A model generated the notes under the pieces. That model was not told the origin of the DNA, made no database searches, and worked only from the letters and a program-made list of their open reading frames with translations. A stretch of DNA of 64,000 nt from Endozoicomonas sp. G2_1 (GTDB lineage: Bacteria > Pseudomonadota > Gammaproteobacteria > Enterobacterales > Alteromonadaceae). The stretch covers positions 1-64,000 of the forward strand of contig NZ_JAGHQT010000011.1 of the NCBI RefSeq assembly GCF_017744155.1. Direction: 5' to 3'. The stretch's first letter is position 1. Every line of letters starts with the position of its first letter. The position numbers and the translations under genes are program-made. Positions 1 through 10,252 of this stretch are shown here, piece by piece.

Positions 1-71
1 TTCCGCTCGACTTGCATGTGTTAAGCCTGCCGCCAGCGTTCAATCTGAGCCATGATCAAACTCTTCAATTA
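1..71 (-). rRNA. rrs: 16S ribosomal RNA, 5' end only (partial)
   Basis: The minus strand reads into the universal 16S 5' sequence: TTGAAGAGTTTGATCATGG followed by the CTCAGATTGAACGCTGG block and the AACACATGCAAGTCGA block. The mature 5' end should lie near base 70-71, by comparison with the E. coli gene that begins AAATTGAAGAG. Only about 70 bases are present; the rest of the rrn operon lies beyond the left edge. The neighbouring yrdA-yrdB-aroE genes flank rrnD in E. coli, so this may be the equivalent operon. Confidence 0.97.
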
Positions 72-232
72 AAATCGTTTGTGAAGCTAAAAGCTTCTGC
101 TCAATGAATTCTGTACTATAAAACTTAGTAAGTTTGTATATAGACATTCATCAAGATAAATTCGTTGCCGAAGCAACTTTTAGTTGAATCTATCATCGTC
201 GTGAATGCCCACACACATTGCATGATAACTAC

Positions 233-247
233 TTGTTAAAGAACTTA
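233..247 (-). promoter_or_regulatory. boxA antitermination element of the rrn leader
   Basis: The minus strand reads TAAGTTCTTTAACAA, very close to the E. coli rrn boxA core TGCTCTTTAACAA. It sits about 165 bases before the 16S start, as expected for the element where NusB/NusE load to protect untranslated rRNA transcription from Rho. Confidence 0.8.
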
Positions 248-315
248 ATCTTGCGATTCAAACAAAACATCGCACTCGTGTTTTGTTGTTGCTCTCTCGT
301 TGAGAGCGGATGCGC

Positions 316-343
316 ATTTTACGCTTCCTAGTTTTGATGTCAA
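316..343 (-). promoter_or_regulatory. rrn promoter, 16S-proximal (P2-like)
   Basis: On the minus strand a perfect -35 TTGACA (338-343) is separated by 16 bases from a -10 TAAAAT (316-321), followed by GCGCATCC. The GC-rich discriminator right after the -10 is typical of stringently controlled rRNA promoters. The 16-base spacer is also typical of rrn promoters. Confidence 0.85.
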
Positions 344-476
344 CAACTTTTTGAAAAACTTTTCTTAAAAAATAAGTAAATCGTTTTTCTAAGTTATCTG
401 ACCCGTTTACCTAGCATATTCACCAACTAAACTTATCAAAACACTTCGTTGGGCTGCCCCGCGGAAGTGGATGCGC

Positions 477-504
477 ATTTTAGAGATTTTTATCTTGCCG
501 TCAA
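477..504 (-). promoter_or_regulatory. rrn promoter, distal (P1-like)
   Basis: On the minus strand TTGACG (499-504), a 16-base spacer and TAAAAT (477-482) are followed by GCGCATCC, the same -10 plus discriminator as the downstream promoter. The upstream flank (505-560) is rich in A and T tracts, as in UP elements. The spacing between the two -10 boxes is 161 bases. Confidence 0.85.
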
Positions 505-747
505 CACTTATTTTAAAGTTTTTTCGTTTTTTTGTTTGTTTGCTCTATTTTTCCACAAACTGCGTAATAATTAGCTTTAATTGGCTTATTTATGGTGATG
601 TAAGTGTTTAAATAGAGATTTATATACTACTTAGCACTCATAGTTAGAAAACTATACTTTAGTCAAAATTAATAAACTATTTGTTCTGCTTCGATGATAT
701 TTTGCTAGAGTTAAATGATAAAAACAGATCAATAGGCATATTTAACT

Positions 748-1290
748 ATGACAAATAATATTAGAGCTTATAAAAATACAACGCCAACATTTGGTAAGTC
801 GAGCTATGTCGATCAATCAGCAGTACTTATTGGTGATATCGTATGTGGTGATGATGTTAGCATTTGGCCTTTAGTTGCAGGCCGAGGAGATGTTAACCAT
901 ATTCGCATTGGTGACCGCACTAATATTCAAGACGGTACAATTTTGCACGTAACACGCAAAAGCCCTTCTCAACCGGAAGGTTTTCCATTAATCATTGGTG
1001 AAGATGTCACAATTGGCCATCAATGTATGTTACACGGCTGCGAAATAGGCAATCGCATCTTAGTGGGAATGGGAGCCATTGTTATGGATGGTGCTGTTGT
1101 TGAAGATGATGTCTTTATCGGAGCCGGAACAGTAGTGCCACCCAATAAGCGTTTAGAAAGTGGCTATTTATATGTAGGTAACCCGATGAAGCAAGCAAGG
1201 CCACTTAAACAAGCTGAAATCGATTTTTTAAAACAATCTGCTGTCAATTATGTCGAGCTTAAAAACGATTATCTCGCTGAACAAGAATAA
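748..1290 (+). CDS. yrdA: Gamma-carbonic anhydrase-like hexapeptide protein YrdA
   Basis: This 180-residue protein belongs to the left-handed beta-helix gamma-carbonic anhydrase/CaiE group of YrdA. Imperfect hexapeptide repeats run from about residue 22 to 150 (for example IGDIVCGDDVSIWP). The three zinc ligands of the family are present as His67 (ILHVT), His91 (IGH) and His96 (LHG), so a metal site is likely. Whether YrdA proteins hydrate CO2 in the cell is not settled. The gene stands alone on the plus strand and converges with yrdB, leaving 6 bases between the stops. In E. coli yrdA also flanks yrdB-aroE and an rrn operon. No strong ribosome binding site is visible. Confidence 0.93.
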   Translation: MTNNIRAYKNTTPTFGKSSYVDQSAVLIGDIVCGDDVSIWPLVAGRGDVNHIRIGDRTNIQDGTILHVTRKSPSQPEGFPLIIGEDVTIGHQCMLHGCEIGNRILVGMGAIVMDGAVVEDDVFIGAGTVVPPNKRLESGYLYVGNPMKQARPLKQAEIDFLKQSAVNYVELKNDYLAEQE

Positions 1291-1296
1291 TCATCA

Positions 1297-1515
1297 CTAG
1301 GTTAATGTAATAACCACTGGATTTTGAACTGGCTCGTTATCTTCGAGCCAGTCTTCTATTTGCAGCTCCCAATCAAACTTAATTTGCTCTGTCAGCTCAT
1401 TGACCTTGGTTTTCAACTCAAATACAACTAACTCGCCCTGATAAAAGCCAGATAACTGCCATATGCCATCAGCTTTTTGGCAAAGGTCATCGTTAAATAA
1501 TATTGCTTGATTCAA
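1297..1515 (-). CDS. yrdB: DUF1488 family protein YrdB
   Basis: This 72-residue acidic protein matches the small DUF1488/YrdB family by size, by features such as the FxG and WLEDN stretches, and by position directly after aroE as in E. coli. Its function is unknown. The only sensible start is TTG at 1515, preceded by AGG at about 8 bases; no internal Met is available. It lies 22 bases after the aroE stop and is probably co-transcribed with it. Confidence 0.82.
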   Translation of the reverse strand: MNQAILFNDDLCQKADGIWQLSGFYQGELVVFELKTKVNELTEQIKFDWELQIEDWLEDNEPVQNPVVITLT

Positions 1516-1537
1516 TTTACTTGCCTGCTAAATATGG

Positions 1538-2353
1538 TTATTGACTAAGTAACTGCTTAAGTTTTTGCTTTACAGCTTCGGTTTCAGGTTTGACCCCACG
1601 CCAAATCCTGAAACTTTCAGCAGCTTGCTCAACCAACATGCCAAGACCATCAATTAATCTAACAGCCCCTGCCTGCTGTGCTTGTTGCAAAAACGGCGTT
1701 AAACCTGTGCCATAAATCATGTCGTAGCACACGCTTTTCTCGCTAAAGATAATATCACTAACGGGAAGTTTGCTTTTTGACAGACCTGCCGACGTTGCGT
1801 TGATAACAATGTCATAACTTTGTTTGAGCTGTTCGAAACCGCAAACGTAGACATTATTGTAGTTTTCGACACTATCAGCGATCGCCTGTGCTTTACTTAA
1901 CGTGCGGTTAGCAATAATTAAACTTTGTGGTGCTTGCTCTAGCAATGGCAAAACAACACCTTTGGCTGCGCCGCCAGCTCCGAGCAGTAAAATAGATTTG
2001 CCGCTAAATTCGACCTGCTGATTAATTAAATCAGTAACTAAACCAATACCGTCGGTATTGTCACCGACATACTTTCCGTCGAGACAAGAAATAGTATTTA
2101 CCGCGCCAGCTAAGCGAGCGTACTCGCTTAATTGATGACAAACACTGTAGGCCTGTTCTTTAAATGGCACCGTGATATTCAAGCCTTTACCACCGCTCTG
2201 TGAAAACTGTGCGAGCGCTTGCTCAAAATCAGTTAATTCGACCAGCTCACTTTGATAATTGAGTGCTTGACCTGTTTGCTGAGCAAACCATTGATGGATT
2301 TGTGGTGATTTTGATTGGGCAATTGGATTGCCAAAAACGCGGTATTGATCCAT
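1538..2353 (-). CDS. aroE: Shikimate dehydrogenase (NADP)
   Basis: AroE reduces 3-dehydroshikimate to shikimate with NADPH in the shikimate pathway for aromatic amino acids, in the cytoplasm. The 271-residue length is normal. The substrate lobe shows the SKSPxIH motif (14-20), NITVPFK with the catalytic Lys65, and NTDG with Asp101. The Rossmann lobe has GAGGAAKG (125-132) and the NRT motif that selects NADP. It precedes yrdB on the same strand. In E. coli aroE directly follows tsaC; here ompW, dgkA and hemF lie between them. Confidence 0.97.
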   Translation of the reverse strand: MDQYRVFGNPIAQSKSPQIHQWFAQQTGQALNYQSELVELTDFEQALAQFSQSGGKGLNITVPFKEQAYSVCHQLSEYARLAGAVNTISCLDGKYVGDNTDGIGLVTDLINQQVEFSGKSILLLGAGGAAKGVVLPLLEQAPQSLIIANRTLSKAQAIADSVENYNNVYVCGFEQLKQSYDIVINATSAGLSKSKLPVSDIIFSEKSVCYDMIYGTGLTPFLQQAQQAGAVRLIDGLGMLVEQAAESFRIWRGVKPETEAVKQKLKQLLSQ

Positions 2354-2540
2354 AGCGATGGGCGATTAAAAAATTTGCCATAGAGTACCCGATACTAGGC
2401 CAGAAATGAATACGTGCTAATTCTACGCTTAATACCATCATTAACTAAGATAGAGCTTATAAAAAGACACTGTTGGTCAGGAAACGTTGTTGCCTCAGAT
2501 ACATGTGATCACAATATGTATATACGCTTGTGTATAAAAA

Positions 2541-2563
2541 AAGCAGTAACTAGGTTACTGCTT
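2541..2563 (-). terminator. Rho-independent terminator after ompW
   Basis: A perfect 10-bp stem (AAGCAGTAAC / GTTACTGCTT) with a TAG loop is flanked by A-runs on the left and T-runs on the right, so it can act in both directions. It lies 31 bases after the ompW stop on the minus strand and separates ompW from aroE. Confidence 0.85.
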
Positions 2564-2593
2564 TTTAGAGGAGAAATTATTGTAACGTCTAAC

Positions 2594-3346
2594 TTAGAAA
2601 GTATAACCTACCATCAAAGAAACAACGATAGGGTCAACATCAACGCTTACTTTACCTGGCACAGCACCACCAACAGCGGTAAATGTAGCTTCTGTGTCAA
2701 TGTCGATATAGCGAACTGAAGCATTTACAGACCAGTGATCATCAATGTGGTAGTCAGCGCCAATTTGTGCACTTAAACCCCAAGAGCTATCTAAGTCTAA
2801 GTCGTTTGCATCCAATGGAGCACCAACTGGAGTAGTTGTTGTACCATCGCTAATGCTTACGATAGCTGGGCTATTAGCACCTTGTAATGCTGAGTTGAAC
2901 TTGTCATCAAAGAAAATTGTGTAGTTAATACCAGCGCCAACGTAAGGCTTAAAGTTCGAGTTAGTATCAAAGTAGTACAATGCCATTAACGTTGGTGGTA
3001 AGTGCTTAGTTTCACCTAAATTAACTGAGCCAGCACCAGTGTTAACAGTAATGTCGTGGTTAAATGGTGTCGCTGCTAACAACTCAACAGCCCAATTTGA
3101 ATCAATGAAGTAAACAAAGTTCAAGCCTAATTGAGTGTCGTCTTCTACTGACGCAGTGATCGCACCAGCACCTAGATTAACAGTGTTGTTTAAGTTGGCA
3201 CCAGCATAGATAGTTGCATCTTGATCATCAGGGTTTACGTTAGTTAAACCACCGCGAATTAAGAAATCGCCAGCTTTGTTACCTGCAGCTAATGCAGTAC
3301 CTGATAATGTAGTTAATACTGCTAATGCTAAAAGACTTTTTTTCAT
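2594..3346 (-). CDS. ompW: Outer membrane protein OmpW family
   Basis: This is an eight-stranded outer-membrane beta-barrel of the OmpW family, 250 residues before processing. The first 20 residues (MKKSLLALAVLTTLSGTALA) form a clear Sec signal peptide ending in ALA. The mature start KAGDFLIRGGLTNVNPDD and the C-terminal VGYTF with a final Phe, the beta-barrel assembly signal, are typical. OmpW proteins form a narrow hydrophobic channel; the substrate here cannot be told from sequence. A strong AAGGAA ribosome binding site precedes the ATG. The gene is monocistronic, with a terminator behind it and an FNR-like site 119 bases upstream (3465-3478). Confidence 0.93.
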   Translation of the reverse strand: MKKSLLALAVLTTLSGTALAAGNKAGDFLIRGGLTNVNPDDQDATIYAGANLNNTVNLGAGAITASVEDDTQLGLNFVYFIDSNWAVELLAATPFNHDITVNTGAGSVNLGETKHLPPTLMALYYFDTNSNFKPYVGAGINYTIFFDDKFNSALQGANSPAIVSISDGTTTTPVGAPLDANDLDLDSSWGLSAQIGADYHIDDHWSVNASVRYIDIDTEATFTAVGGAVPGKVSVDVDPIVVSLMVGYTF

Positions 3347-3464
3347 GAGAACTTTCCTTCACTTGAGATTTGAGGCTATTGTAGCCAGCCCGATAATAGG
3401 AAAGTTGATTTAGCGCAAGTTACGAATTAAATGGCAGGAATGGAGCCTAAAACCAAATTAAATA

Positions 3465-3478
3465 CTGATCTAAATCAA
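3465..3478 (-). promoter_or_regulatory. FNR/CRP-type operator upstream of ompW
   Basis: The minus strand reads TTGATTTAGATCAG, which matches the FNR consensus TTGAT-N4-ATCAA at nine of the ten fixed positions. It is centred about 125 bases before the ompW start, compatible with an activator site upstream of a promoter in the 3405-3440 region. ompW of enterobacteria is reported to respond to FNR, which supports the reading. The exact promoter is not clear by eye. Confidence 0.6.
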
Positions 3479-3526
3479 TAAATATTCGGCTTTAGACTTG
3501 TGCTCGACAATAAATATTGCTCGGCG

Positions 3527-5374
<1,848 letters not shown>

Positions 5375-5460
5375 TTTTGTTATTACCTCAACAATTAAAT
5401 GCCGAGAATTATACTTGAACAAAAACAAGAAGCGAATTAATAGAGTCGATTAAACAAAAA

Positions 5461-5486
5461 TGGCATAGTCATTAATAACTATGCCA
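5461..5486 (-). terminator. Rho-independent terminator after the acyl-CoA ligase
   Basis: A perfect 9-bp stem TGGCATAGT/ACTATGCCA with an 8-base loop is followed on the minus strand by TTTTTG. It lies 33 bases after the ligase stop and insulates it from tsaC. The stem core GGCATAGT recurs in the terminator after mnmE at about 50640. Confidence 0.85.
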
Positions 5487-5518
5487 TTCGAACGCTGATT
5501 AAAAGTATTCAGTTATTA

Positions 5519-7144
5519 CTATTCAAATAACGTTTTAACTTTTTGGCGCAGGATAAATTTCTGAATTTTACCGGTAGACGTTTTAGGTAAATCACTAAAA
5601 ACAACGGTTTTAGGACACTTAAAATGTGCCATGTGGCTGCGACAAAACTCAATGACTTCCGCTTCAGTTAACTCGGCTCCCTCTTTAACGCTAACAAAAG
5701 CACATGGGGTTTCGCCCCACTTTTCATCTGCGCGCGCCACCACCGCTGCTTCTAAAATATCAGGATGTTGGTACAAAGTGCCTTCAACTTCTACCGATGA
5801 GATATTTTCACCGCCAGAGATAATAATGTCTTTTGATCTATCGCGAATCTCGATGTAGCCATCAGGGTGCTTAACGGCGAGATCACCAGAGTGAAACCAA
5901 CCGCCGGCAAACGCGGCTTCGGTAGCGGTTTCGTTTTTCAAATATCCCTTCATGGTTGTGTTGCCGCGAAACATAATTTCACCAATCGTCTCTGCATCGG
6001 CAGGCACAGGTTCCATAGTATTAGGATCTAGCACATCAACTTGCTCTTCGGTTGGGTATCGGACGCCTTGACGCGCTTTTAGTGCGGCTCTTTGGTCAAC
6101 GTCACAATCGTCCCACTCATGCTTCCATTCACTGACCACGCAAGGCCCATAAACTTCGGTTAAGCCATAGCTTTGCGTTATTTCAAAGCCGAGCTCTTCA
6201 CAGCCCTTAATAACAGCCGCAGGAGGTGGCGCACCGGCAGTCATGACCTTGATATTTTTAGGCAATTGAGCAAGCTTCTCAGGTGCTGCATTCATGATCA
6301 TGTTTAAGACAATTGGCGCCCCACAAAAATGGGTTACCTGATTTTTCACCATGCTGTCAGCAACGGCGTCGACATCAACACAGCGCAAGCAAACTTGAAC
6401 ACCACCAACCGCGACAATTGTCCATGGAAAGCACCAACCGTTGCAGTGGAACATTGGCAACGTCCATAAATAAACCGGCTGCTCCCCCAATGGCCAAACA
6501 AGTGTGTGACCAATCGCATTCAAGTATGCACCGCGATGAGAATAAACGACGCCTTTAGGGTTACCAGTTGTGCCAGAGGTATAATTGAGTGCCATCGCTT
6601 GCCACTCGTCGGTAATATTATTACCTGTAAAATTTGGATCGCCTTCCGCGAGCAATGCTTGATACTCAATAACACCTAAATGCTCGCCACCTTCGCTCAT
6701 CGGATCATCAATATCAATCACCAAAGGCTGCCTTGAGCATATCGCTAGCGCTTTTTTAACCACTGGTGCAAAGGCAGTGTCAGTCAACAACACATCACAC
6801 TCGCTGTGGTCGAGAATAAACGCAATCGCTTCGGCATCAAGCCTAATGTTAATAGCATTAAGCACCGCACCCGTTAAAGGAACGCCGTAGTGAGCATCGA
6901 GAAATGCAGGAATGTTTGCGGCAATAACACTTACCGTATCGCCGGTTTTTACGCCTCGATTAATCAACGCTGAAGCCAATCTGCGAACATTAGCTAAATA
7001 CTCAGCATAGGAATACTTATCATCACCGTGAATAATCGCCGTGCGATCTGGGTGAACATCAGCTGTACGCTGTAAAAAAGTAATAGGTGTTAACGGTAAA
7101 CTATTCGCTTGTTCTTTATCTAAACCATGATTATATATATTCAT
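5519..7144 (-). CDS. AMP-forming acyl-CoA ligase (AlkK/DmdB-like)
   Basis: This is an ANL-superfamily ligase that activates a carboxylic acid as an acyl-adenylate and transfers it to CoA. The P-loop TSGTTGNPKG lies near residues 189-198, followed by SYGLTE, GWFHSGDLA and the C-terminal catalytic lysine in KTSTGKIQKF. Motifs such as PMFHCNGWCFPWT resemble the medium/long-chain AlkK group, which includes methylmercaptopropionate-CoA ligase DmdB; the substrate cannot be fixed from sequence. I choose the ATG at 7144 (541 residues), where homologues begin MNIY and GGTGG lies just upstream. An in-frame GTG at 7168 would add 8 residues. It is monocistronic, with its own terminator, and divergent from purE. 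Confidence 0.88.
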   Translation of the reverse strand: MNIYNHGLDKEQANSLPLTPITFLQRTADVHPDRTAIIHGDDKYSYAEYLANVRRLASALINRGVKTGDTVSVIAANIPAFLDAHYGVPLTGAVLNAINIRLDAEAIAFILDHSECDVLLTDTAFAPVVKKALAICSRQPLVIDIDDPMSEGGEHLGVIEYQALLAEGDPNFTGNNITDEWQAMALNYTSGTTGNPKGVVYSHRGAYLNAIGHTLVWPLGEQPVYLWTLPMFHCNGWCFPWTIVAVGGVQVCLRCVDVDAVADSMVKNQVTHFCGAPIVLNMIMNAAPEKLAQLPKNIKVMTAGAPPPAAVIKGCEELGFEITQSYGLTEVYGPCVVSEWKHEWDDCDVDQRAALKARQGVRYPTEEQVDVLDPNTMEPVPADAETIGEIMFRGNTTMKGYLKNETATEAAFAGGWFHSGDLAVKHPDGYIEIRDRSKDIIISGGENISSVEVEGTLYQHPDILEAAVVARADEKWGETPCAFVSVKEGAELTEAEVIEFCRSHMAHFKCPKTVVFSDLPKTSTGKIQKFILRQKVKTLFE

Positions 7145-7399
7145 CACTGCCACCATGTCGACAAACACAATGAAAAAATGACAAAAACCGATTAAAAACT
7201 CACTTTAATCTTAATTCTCGCCCCCAAGTGTCGACAATTTTACATACCAAGTCAGTTTTCGATATTATCCTTTGGTCTAATATTGACCGTTTTACACGCT
7301 CAAACAGAGGCTGTTTAGCTCGCCTTTAAATCCCTTTGCGTATATAATCGCCAGCCATATTAATTCCAGCTTCCAGCACAACACAAAAAGGTATAGACG

Positions 7400-7882
7400 A
7401 TGACAGTGGGTATTATTATGGGGTCAAAATCAGATTGGCCGACAATGCAACATGCCGCAGAGATGTTAGATTTATTGGGTGTTGCTTATGAAACTAAAGT
7501 TGTTTCAGCTCACCGAACTCCTCACCTACTTGCAGATTATTCTGAAAGCGCTAAAGACCGCGGTATCAAAGTAATTATCGCAGGTGCTGGCGGCGCGGCA
7601 CATCTGCCGGGTATGACAGCAGCATACACAAGCTTGCCAGTACTTGGCGTGCCAGTGCAATCAAAAGCACTAAGTGGCCAAGACTCATTATTATCAATTG
7701 TCCAAATGCCTAAGGGCATTGCCGTTGGTACACTCGCTATTGGCACCGCTGGTGCTGCTAACGCAGGCTTATTAGCCGCACAAATTTTAGGTACTTCAAA
7801 CCCAACGATTCAAGCAGCGATCGAAAAATTTCGCACTGAGCAAACTGAAACTATCTTAAGTAATCCAAATCCTGCGGAATAA
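7400..7882 (+). CDS. purE: N5-carboxyaminoimidazole ribonucleotide mutase, class I
   Basis: PurE converts N5-CAIR to CAIR in purine synthesis. The 160-residue protein shows the class I motifs GSKSDWPTM (8-16), SAHRTP with the active-site His, and [11 protein letters not shown] (residues about 61-71). AAGG precedes the ATG at a good distance. purK follows after 6 bases, the usual purEK operon. A TATAAT at 7343-7348 may be the -10 of the promoter, but I see no good -35 and no clear PurR box. Confidence 0.97.
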   Translation: MTVGIIMGSKSDWPTMQHAAEMLDLLGVAYETKVVSAHRTPHLLADYSESAKDRGIKVIIAGAGGAAHLPGMTAAYTSLPVLGVPVQSKALSGQDSLLSIVQMPKGIAVGTLAIGTAGAANAGLLAAQILGTSNPTIQAAIEKFRTEQTETILSNPNPAE

Positions 7883-7888
7883 CAAAGT

Positions 7889-9019
7889 ATGAAAGTTCTC
7901 GTTTTAGGTGCTGGCCAACTGGCGCGAATGATGGCGTTAGCAAGTACGCCACTAAATATTGACGTACTCGCTTATGACGTTAACAACAACTCGGTGGTAA
8001 ACCCGCTTGCCCCCGGTGAGAGCTTGGGTGACTTAACTCAAGGTATTGCCGAATGTGACGTAATTACTGCCGAGTTTGAGCACATTGATCACGCTATTTT
8101 AGAGCAATGCCAACGTTCGGGAAAACTGCAACCAAGCGCCACCGCCATTATGACTGGCGGCGACCGTCGCTTAGAAAAAGCACTATTAACTGAATGCAGC
8201 GTTAGCAATGCCAAACATGTGATTGTTGATAATCAACAAAGTTTTGAACAAGCATTATCTGAACTTAGCCTACCGATTATTTTTAAAAGTGCGCTTGCAG
8301 GTTACGATGGCAAAGGCCAATGGCGCTTAAAAGACAGTGACCAAGCCCAAGCACTGTGGTCTGAACTAAGCGAGTTTCTTACAGAAAACCCAACTCAAGC
8401 GCTAGTTGCCGAGCAAATGGTACCCTTTGATCGCGAAATCTCGATTATTGGTGCCCGTAATAAAAACGGCGAAGTAAAGATTTACCCTCTGACCGAAAAC
8501 TTTCACCAAAATGGCGTTCTCAGTGTTTCACTAGCACAAGCGTGTGATGAAGCGTTACAACAGCAAGCCCTAAGCGCTTTCACTAAACTTACTGAAAACT
8601 TAGGCTACACTGGCGTGTTGGCCATTGAGTTTTTCCAAGTAGGCGAGCAGCTACTCGTTAATGAAATTGCGCCGCGAGTCCATAACTCAGGTCATTGGAG
8701 CCAGCAAGGTGCAGATACTTGTCAGTTTGAAAATCACATTCGCGCAGTGACAAATTTACCTTTGGGCAACACTGAGTTAGTGAGACCAACGGCAATGATC
8801 AATATTTTAGGTACAGATACTGTGCCTGAAGCGCTGTTGGCAATTGCTGGGCTCAGTTTACACTGGTACGGCAAAACTAAACGTGCAGGCCGAAAAATGG
8901 GTCACATTAATGTCTCAGCAGCCGACTGCGAAACACTGGTTAGCAAACTAGAACAAGTCGCAAGCTTGTTACCTGAAACTGATTTTCCAGGCGTTAAAAG
9001 CTATATACAGAGCCTTTAA
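7889..9019 (+). CDS. purK: N5-carboxyaminoimidazole ribonucleotide synthase
   Basis: PurK is the ATP-grasp enzyme that carboxylates AIR with bicarbonate to N5-CAIR, which PurE then rearranges. The 376-residue protein has the N-terminal GAGQLARMM motif (7-15), the central ATP-grasp lobe with KSALAGYDGKGQW, and the metal-binding NEIAPRVHNSGHW block. It lies 6 bases downstream of purE and ends before a bidirectional terminator. Confidence 0.97.
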   Translation: MKVLVLGAGQLARMMALASTPLNIDVLAYDVNNNSVVNPLAPGESLGDLTQGIAECDVITAEFEHIDHAILEQCQRSGKLQPSATAIMTGGDRRLEKALLTECSVSNAKHVIVDNQQSFEQALSELSLPIIFKSALAGYDGKGQWRLKDSDQAQALWSELSEFLTENPTQALVAEQMVPFDREISIIGARNKNGEVKIYPLTENFHQNGVLSVSLAQACDEALQQQALSAFTKLTENLGYTGVLAIEFFQVGEQLLVNEIAPRVHNSGHWSQQGADTCQFENHIRAVTNLPLGNTELVRPTAMINILGTDTVPEALLAIAGLSLHWYGKTKRAGRKMGHINVSAADCETLVSKLEQVASLLPETDFPGVKSYIQSL

Positions 9020-9042
9020 GCGAATAACGAAGGCTTTAAAAC

Positions 9043-9072
9043 AAAAAATAGCGGCAACTGCCGCTATTTTTT
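9043..9072. terminator. Bidirectional terminator between purK and yrdD
   Basis: The GCGGCA/TGCCGC stem with a two-base loop is extended by an A-tract on the left and a T-tract on the right. It can serve purK on the plus strand and yrdD on the minus strand, which converge here. Confidence 0.88.
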
Positions 9073-9092
9073 ATTCTCCAAAACTATTAGCG

Positions 9093-9671
9093 CTAACTGG
9101 ACTGAAAGTGACCACAGCGCTTTTGTCCACATTGGAATTTTTCGCCAGCAGCCATATCACGCTTTAACAATAACTCAAAACCACATTTTTCACAGGTACC
9201 AACCACAGGTGGATGATTAACGGCAAATTTGCACTTTGGGTAAGCGTTGCAAGCGTAAAAGGTTTTGCCAAACCGACTTTGGCGTTCAATTAATTGTCCT
9301 GCATGACAACTAGGGCAGCTCACCTCTTCGCTGATCGATTGCTCATCCTGGTGTTCGTGTTCAATATGGTGACAACTGGGAAAGTTAGTACAACCAATAA
9401 ACATACCGTAACGGCCTTGCTTAACAGCCAGTAAGTTACCGCACTCAGGACACTCTGTGCCCGGTAATACTTGGTCTTCTACTTTTTCATGCTCTACCAC
9501 AGGGCGTGTGTATTGGCAGTTTGGGTAGTTGCTACAACCAATAAAGTTGCCTGCCTTACCGTGCTTGATCATTAGCTCAGCACCACATTCAGGACACACT
9601 TCATAAGCTTGCTCTAAGGCATGCTCGTGTCGGGTAAATAACGGCTGATCTGATTTAGACTTATCTGACAT
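9093..9671 (-). CDS. yrdD: Topoisomerase-type zinc-ribbon protein YrdD
   Basis: The protein consists of four tandem zinc ribbons resembling the C-terminal fingers of DNA topoisomerase I. Three have the pattern CPxC-(about 16)-CxNxPxC (CPEC/CSNYPNC, CPEC/CTNFPSC, CPSC/CNAYPKC) and the last is CEKC/CGQKRC. There is no topoisomerase catalytic domain, so it probably binds nucleic acid, with an unknown role. I place the start at the ATG at 9671 (192 residues). A TTG at 9725 would add 18 residues that look unrelated. It lies after smg, as in the smg-yrdD-tsaC block of E. coli. Confidence 0.88.
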   Translation of the reverse strand: MSDKSKSDQPLFTRHEHALEQAYEVCPECGAELMIKHGKAGNFIGCSNYPNCQYTRPVVEHEKVEDQVLPGTECPECGNLLAVKQGRYGMFIGCTNFPSCHHIEHEHQDEQSISEEVSCPSCHAGQLIERQSRFGKTFYACNAYPKCKFAVNHPPVVGTCEKCGFELLLKRDMAAGEKFQCGQKRCGHFQSS

Positions 9672-9773
9672 TAGTGCTGGTGAGGCATAATTGCTTATGC
9701 GCAAAGTCGTTGAACATAACGACAATTATGCCATAGTGGTTAAAAAGTGACGAGCGCTTTCAATTCGCTGAAT

Positions 9774-10250
9774 TTAGTGTGGAGGGCCTTCTGGCTGTTC
9801 ATCAAAAATCAGGTCTTCCATCTGCGAATAGGCATTTTCACGCCCAGGGACATTAAACAAGACCATCAAGATAACCCACTTTAAATCGTCGAGATAAAAG
9901 TCTTTGGTATCGAGCTCCATCACCCGATCAATCACCATTTCTCTGGTGGTAAAATCAAGCACGTTAACTTGCTCTAAGAACATAATAAAACCACGACATT
10001 CAGTGTCGAGTATCGCCATTTCGCCTTCGGTATATATTCTGACATTGTTACTGGCAACTTTGGTCAGATAAGGATAAGCATCGGTGTCTTGCAAAGCAGC
10101 CAGTTTTTCTAGCCAACTCAATGCTTTGTAGATTTCGTCTTGATGAAAGCCAGCGCGTGTTAGCTCATCTGTCAAAACGTCGTGGTCAACCATTACTTCG
10201 GCTTCAGAATGAATATAGTTTTCAAAAAGGTACATCAGAATGTCGAACAT
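9774..10250 (-). CDS. smg: DUF494 family protein Smg
   Basis: This 158-residue acidic protein matches Smg (E. coli 157 residues), starting [16 protein letters not shown] and containing the helical DUF494 core. Its role is unknown; it is almost always next to dprA. A strong GGGGGTAATT ribosome binding site overlaps the end of dprA, and the ATG begins 2 bases after the dprA stop. Confidence 0.95.
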   Translation of the reverse strand: MFDILMYLFENYIHSEAEVMVDHDVLTDELTRAGFHQDEIYKALSWLEKLAALQDTDAYPYLTKVASNNVRIYTEGEMAILDTECRGFIMFLEQVNVLDFTTREMVIDRVMELDTKDFYLDDLKWVILMVLFNVPGRENAYSQMEDLIFDEQPEGPPH

Positions 10251-10252
10251 AA

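Larger units (their letters stand above)
72..747 (-). promoter_or_regulatory. rrn promoter and leader region (long gene-free stretch)
   Basis: This 676-base gene-free stretch is the control region and leader of the rRNA operon that runs left. From right to left on the minus strand it holds an AT-rich upstream segment (about 505-560) that could be an UP element, a first promoter (477-504), a second promoter (316-343), a short inverted repeat GCTCTC/GAGAGC (291-307) close to the second start point, and a boxA antitermination signal (233-247). The part from about 560 to 747 faces yrdA; I see no clear promoter or gene in it. Confidence 0.8.

Noticed and set aside
2247-2719. Open frames overlapping aroE and the ompW 3' end on both strands
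   Set aside because: They overlap well-supported genes or the ompW terminator and show low-complexity or family-free sequence; treated as shadows.
7343-7348. TATAAT before purE as a full promoter, and a PurR operator
   Set aside because: There is no acceptable -35 at 16-18 bases and no match to the PurR palindrome; I mention the -10 only in the purE entry.
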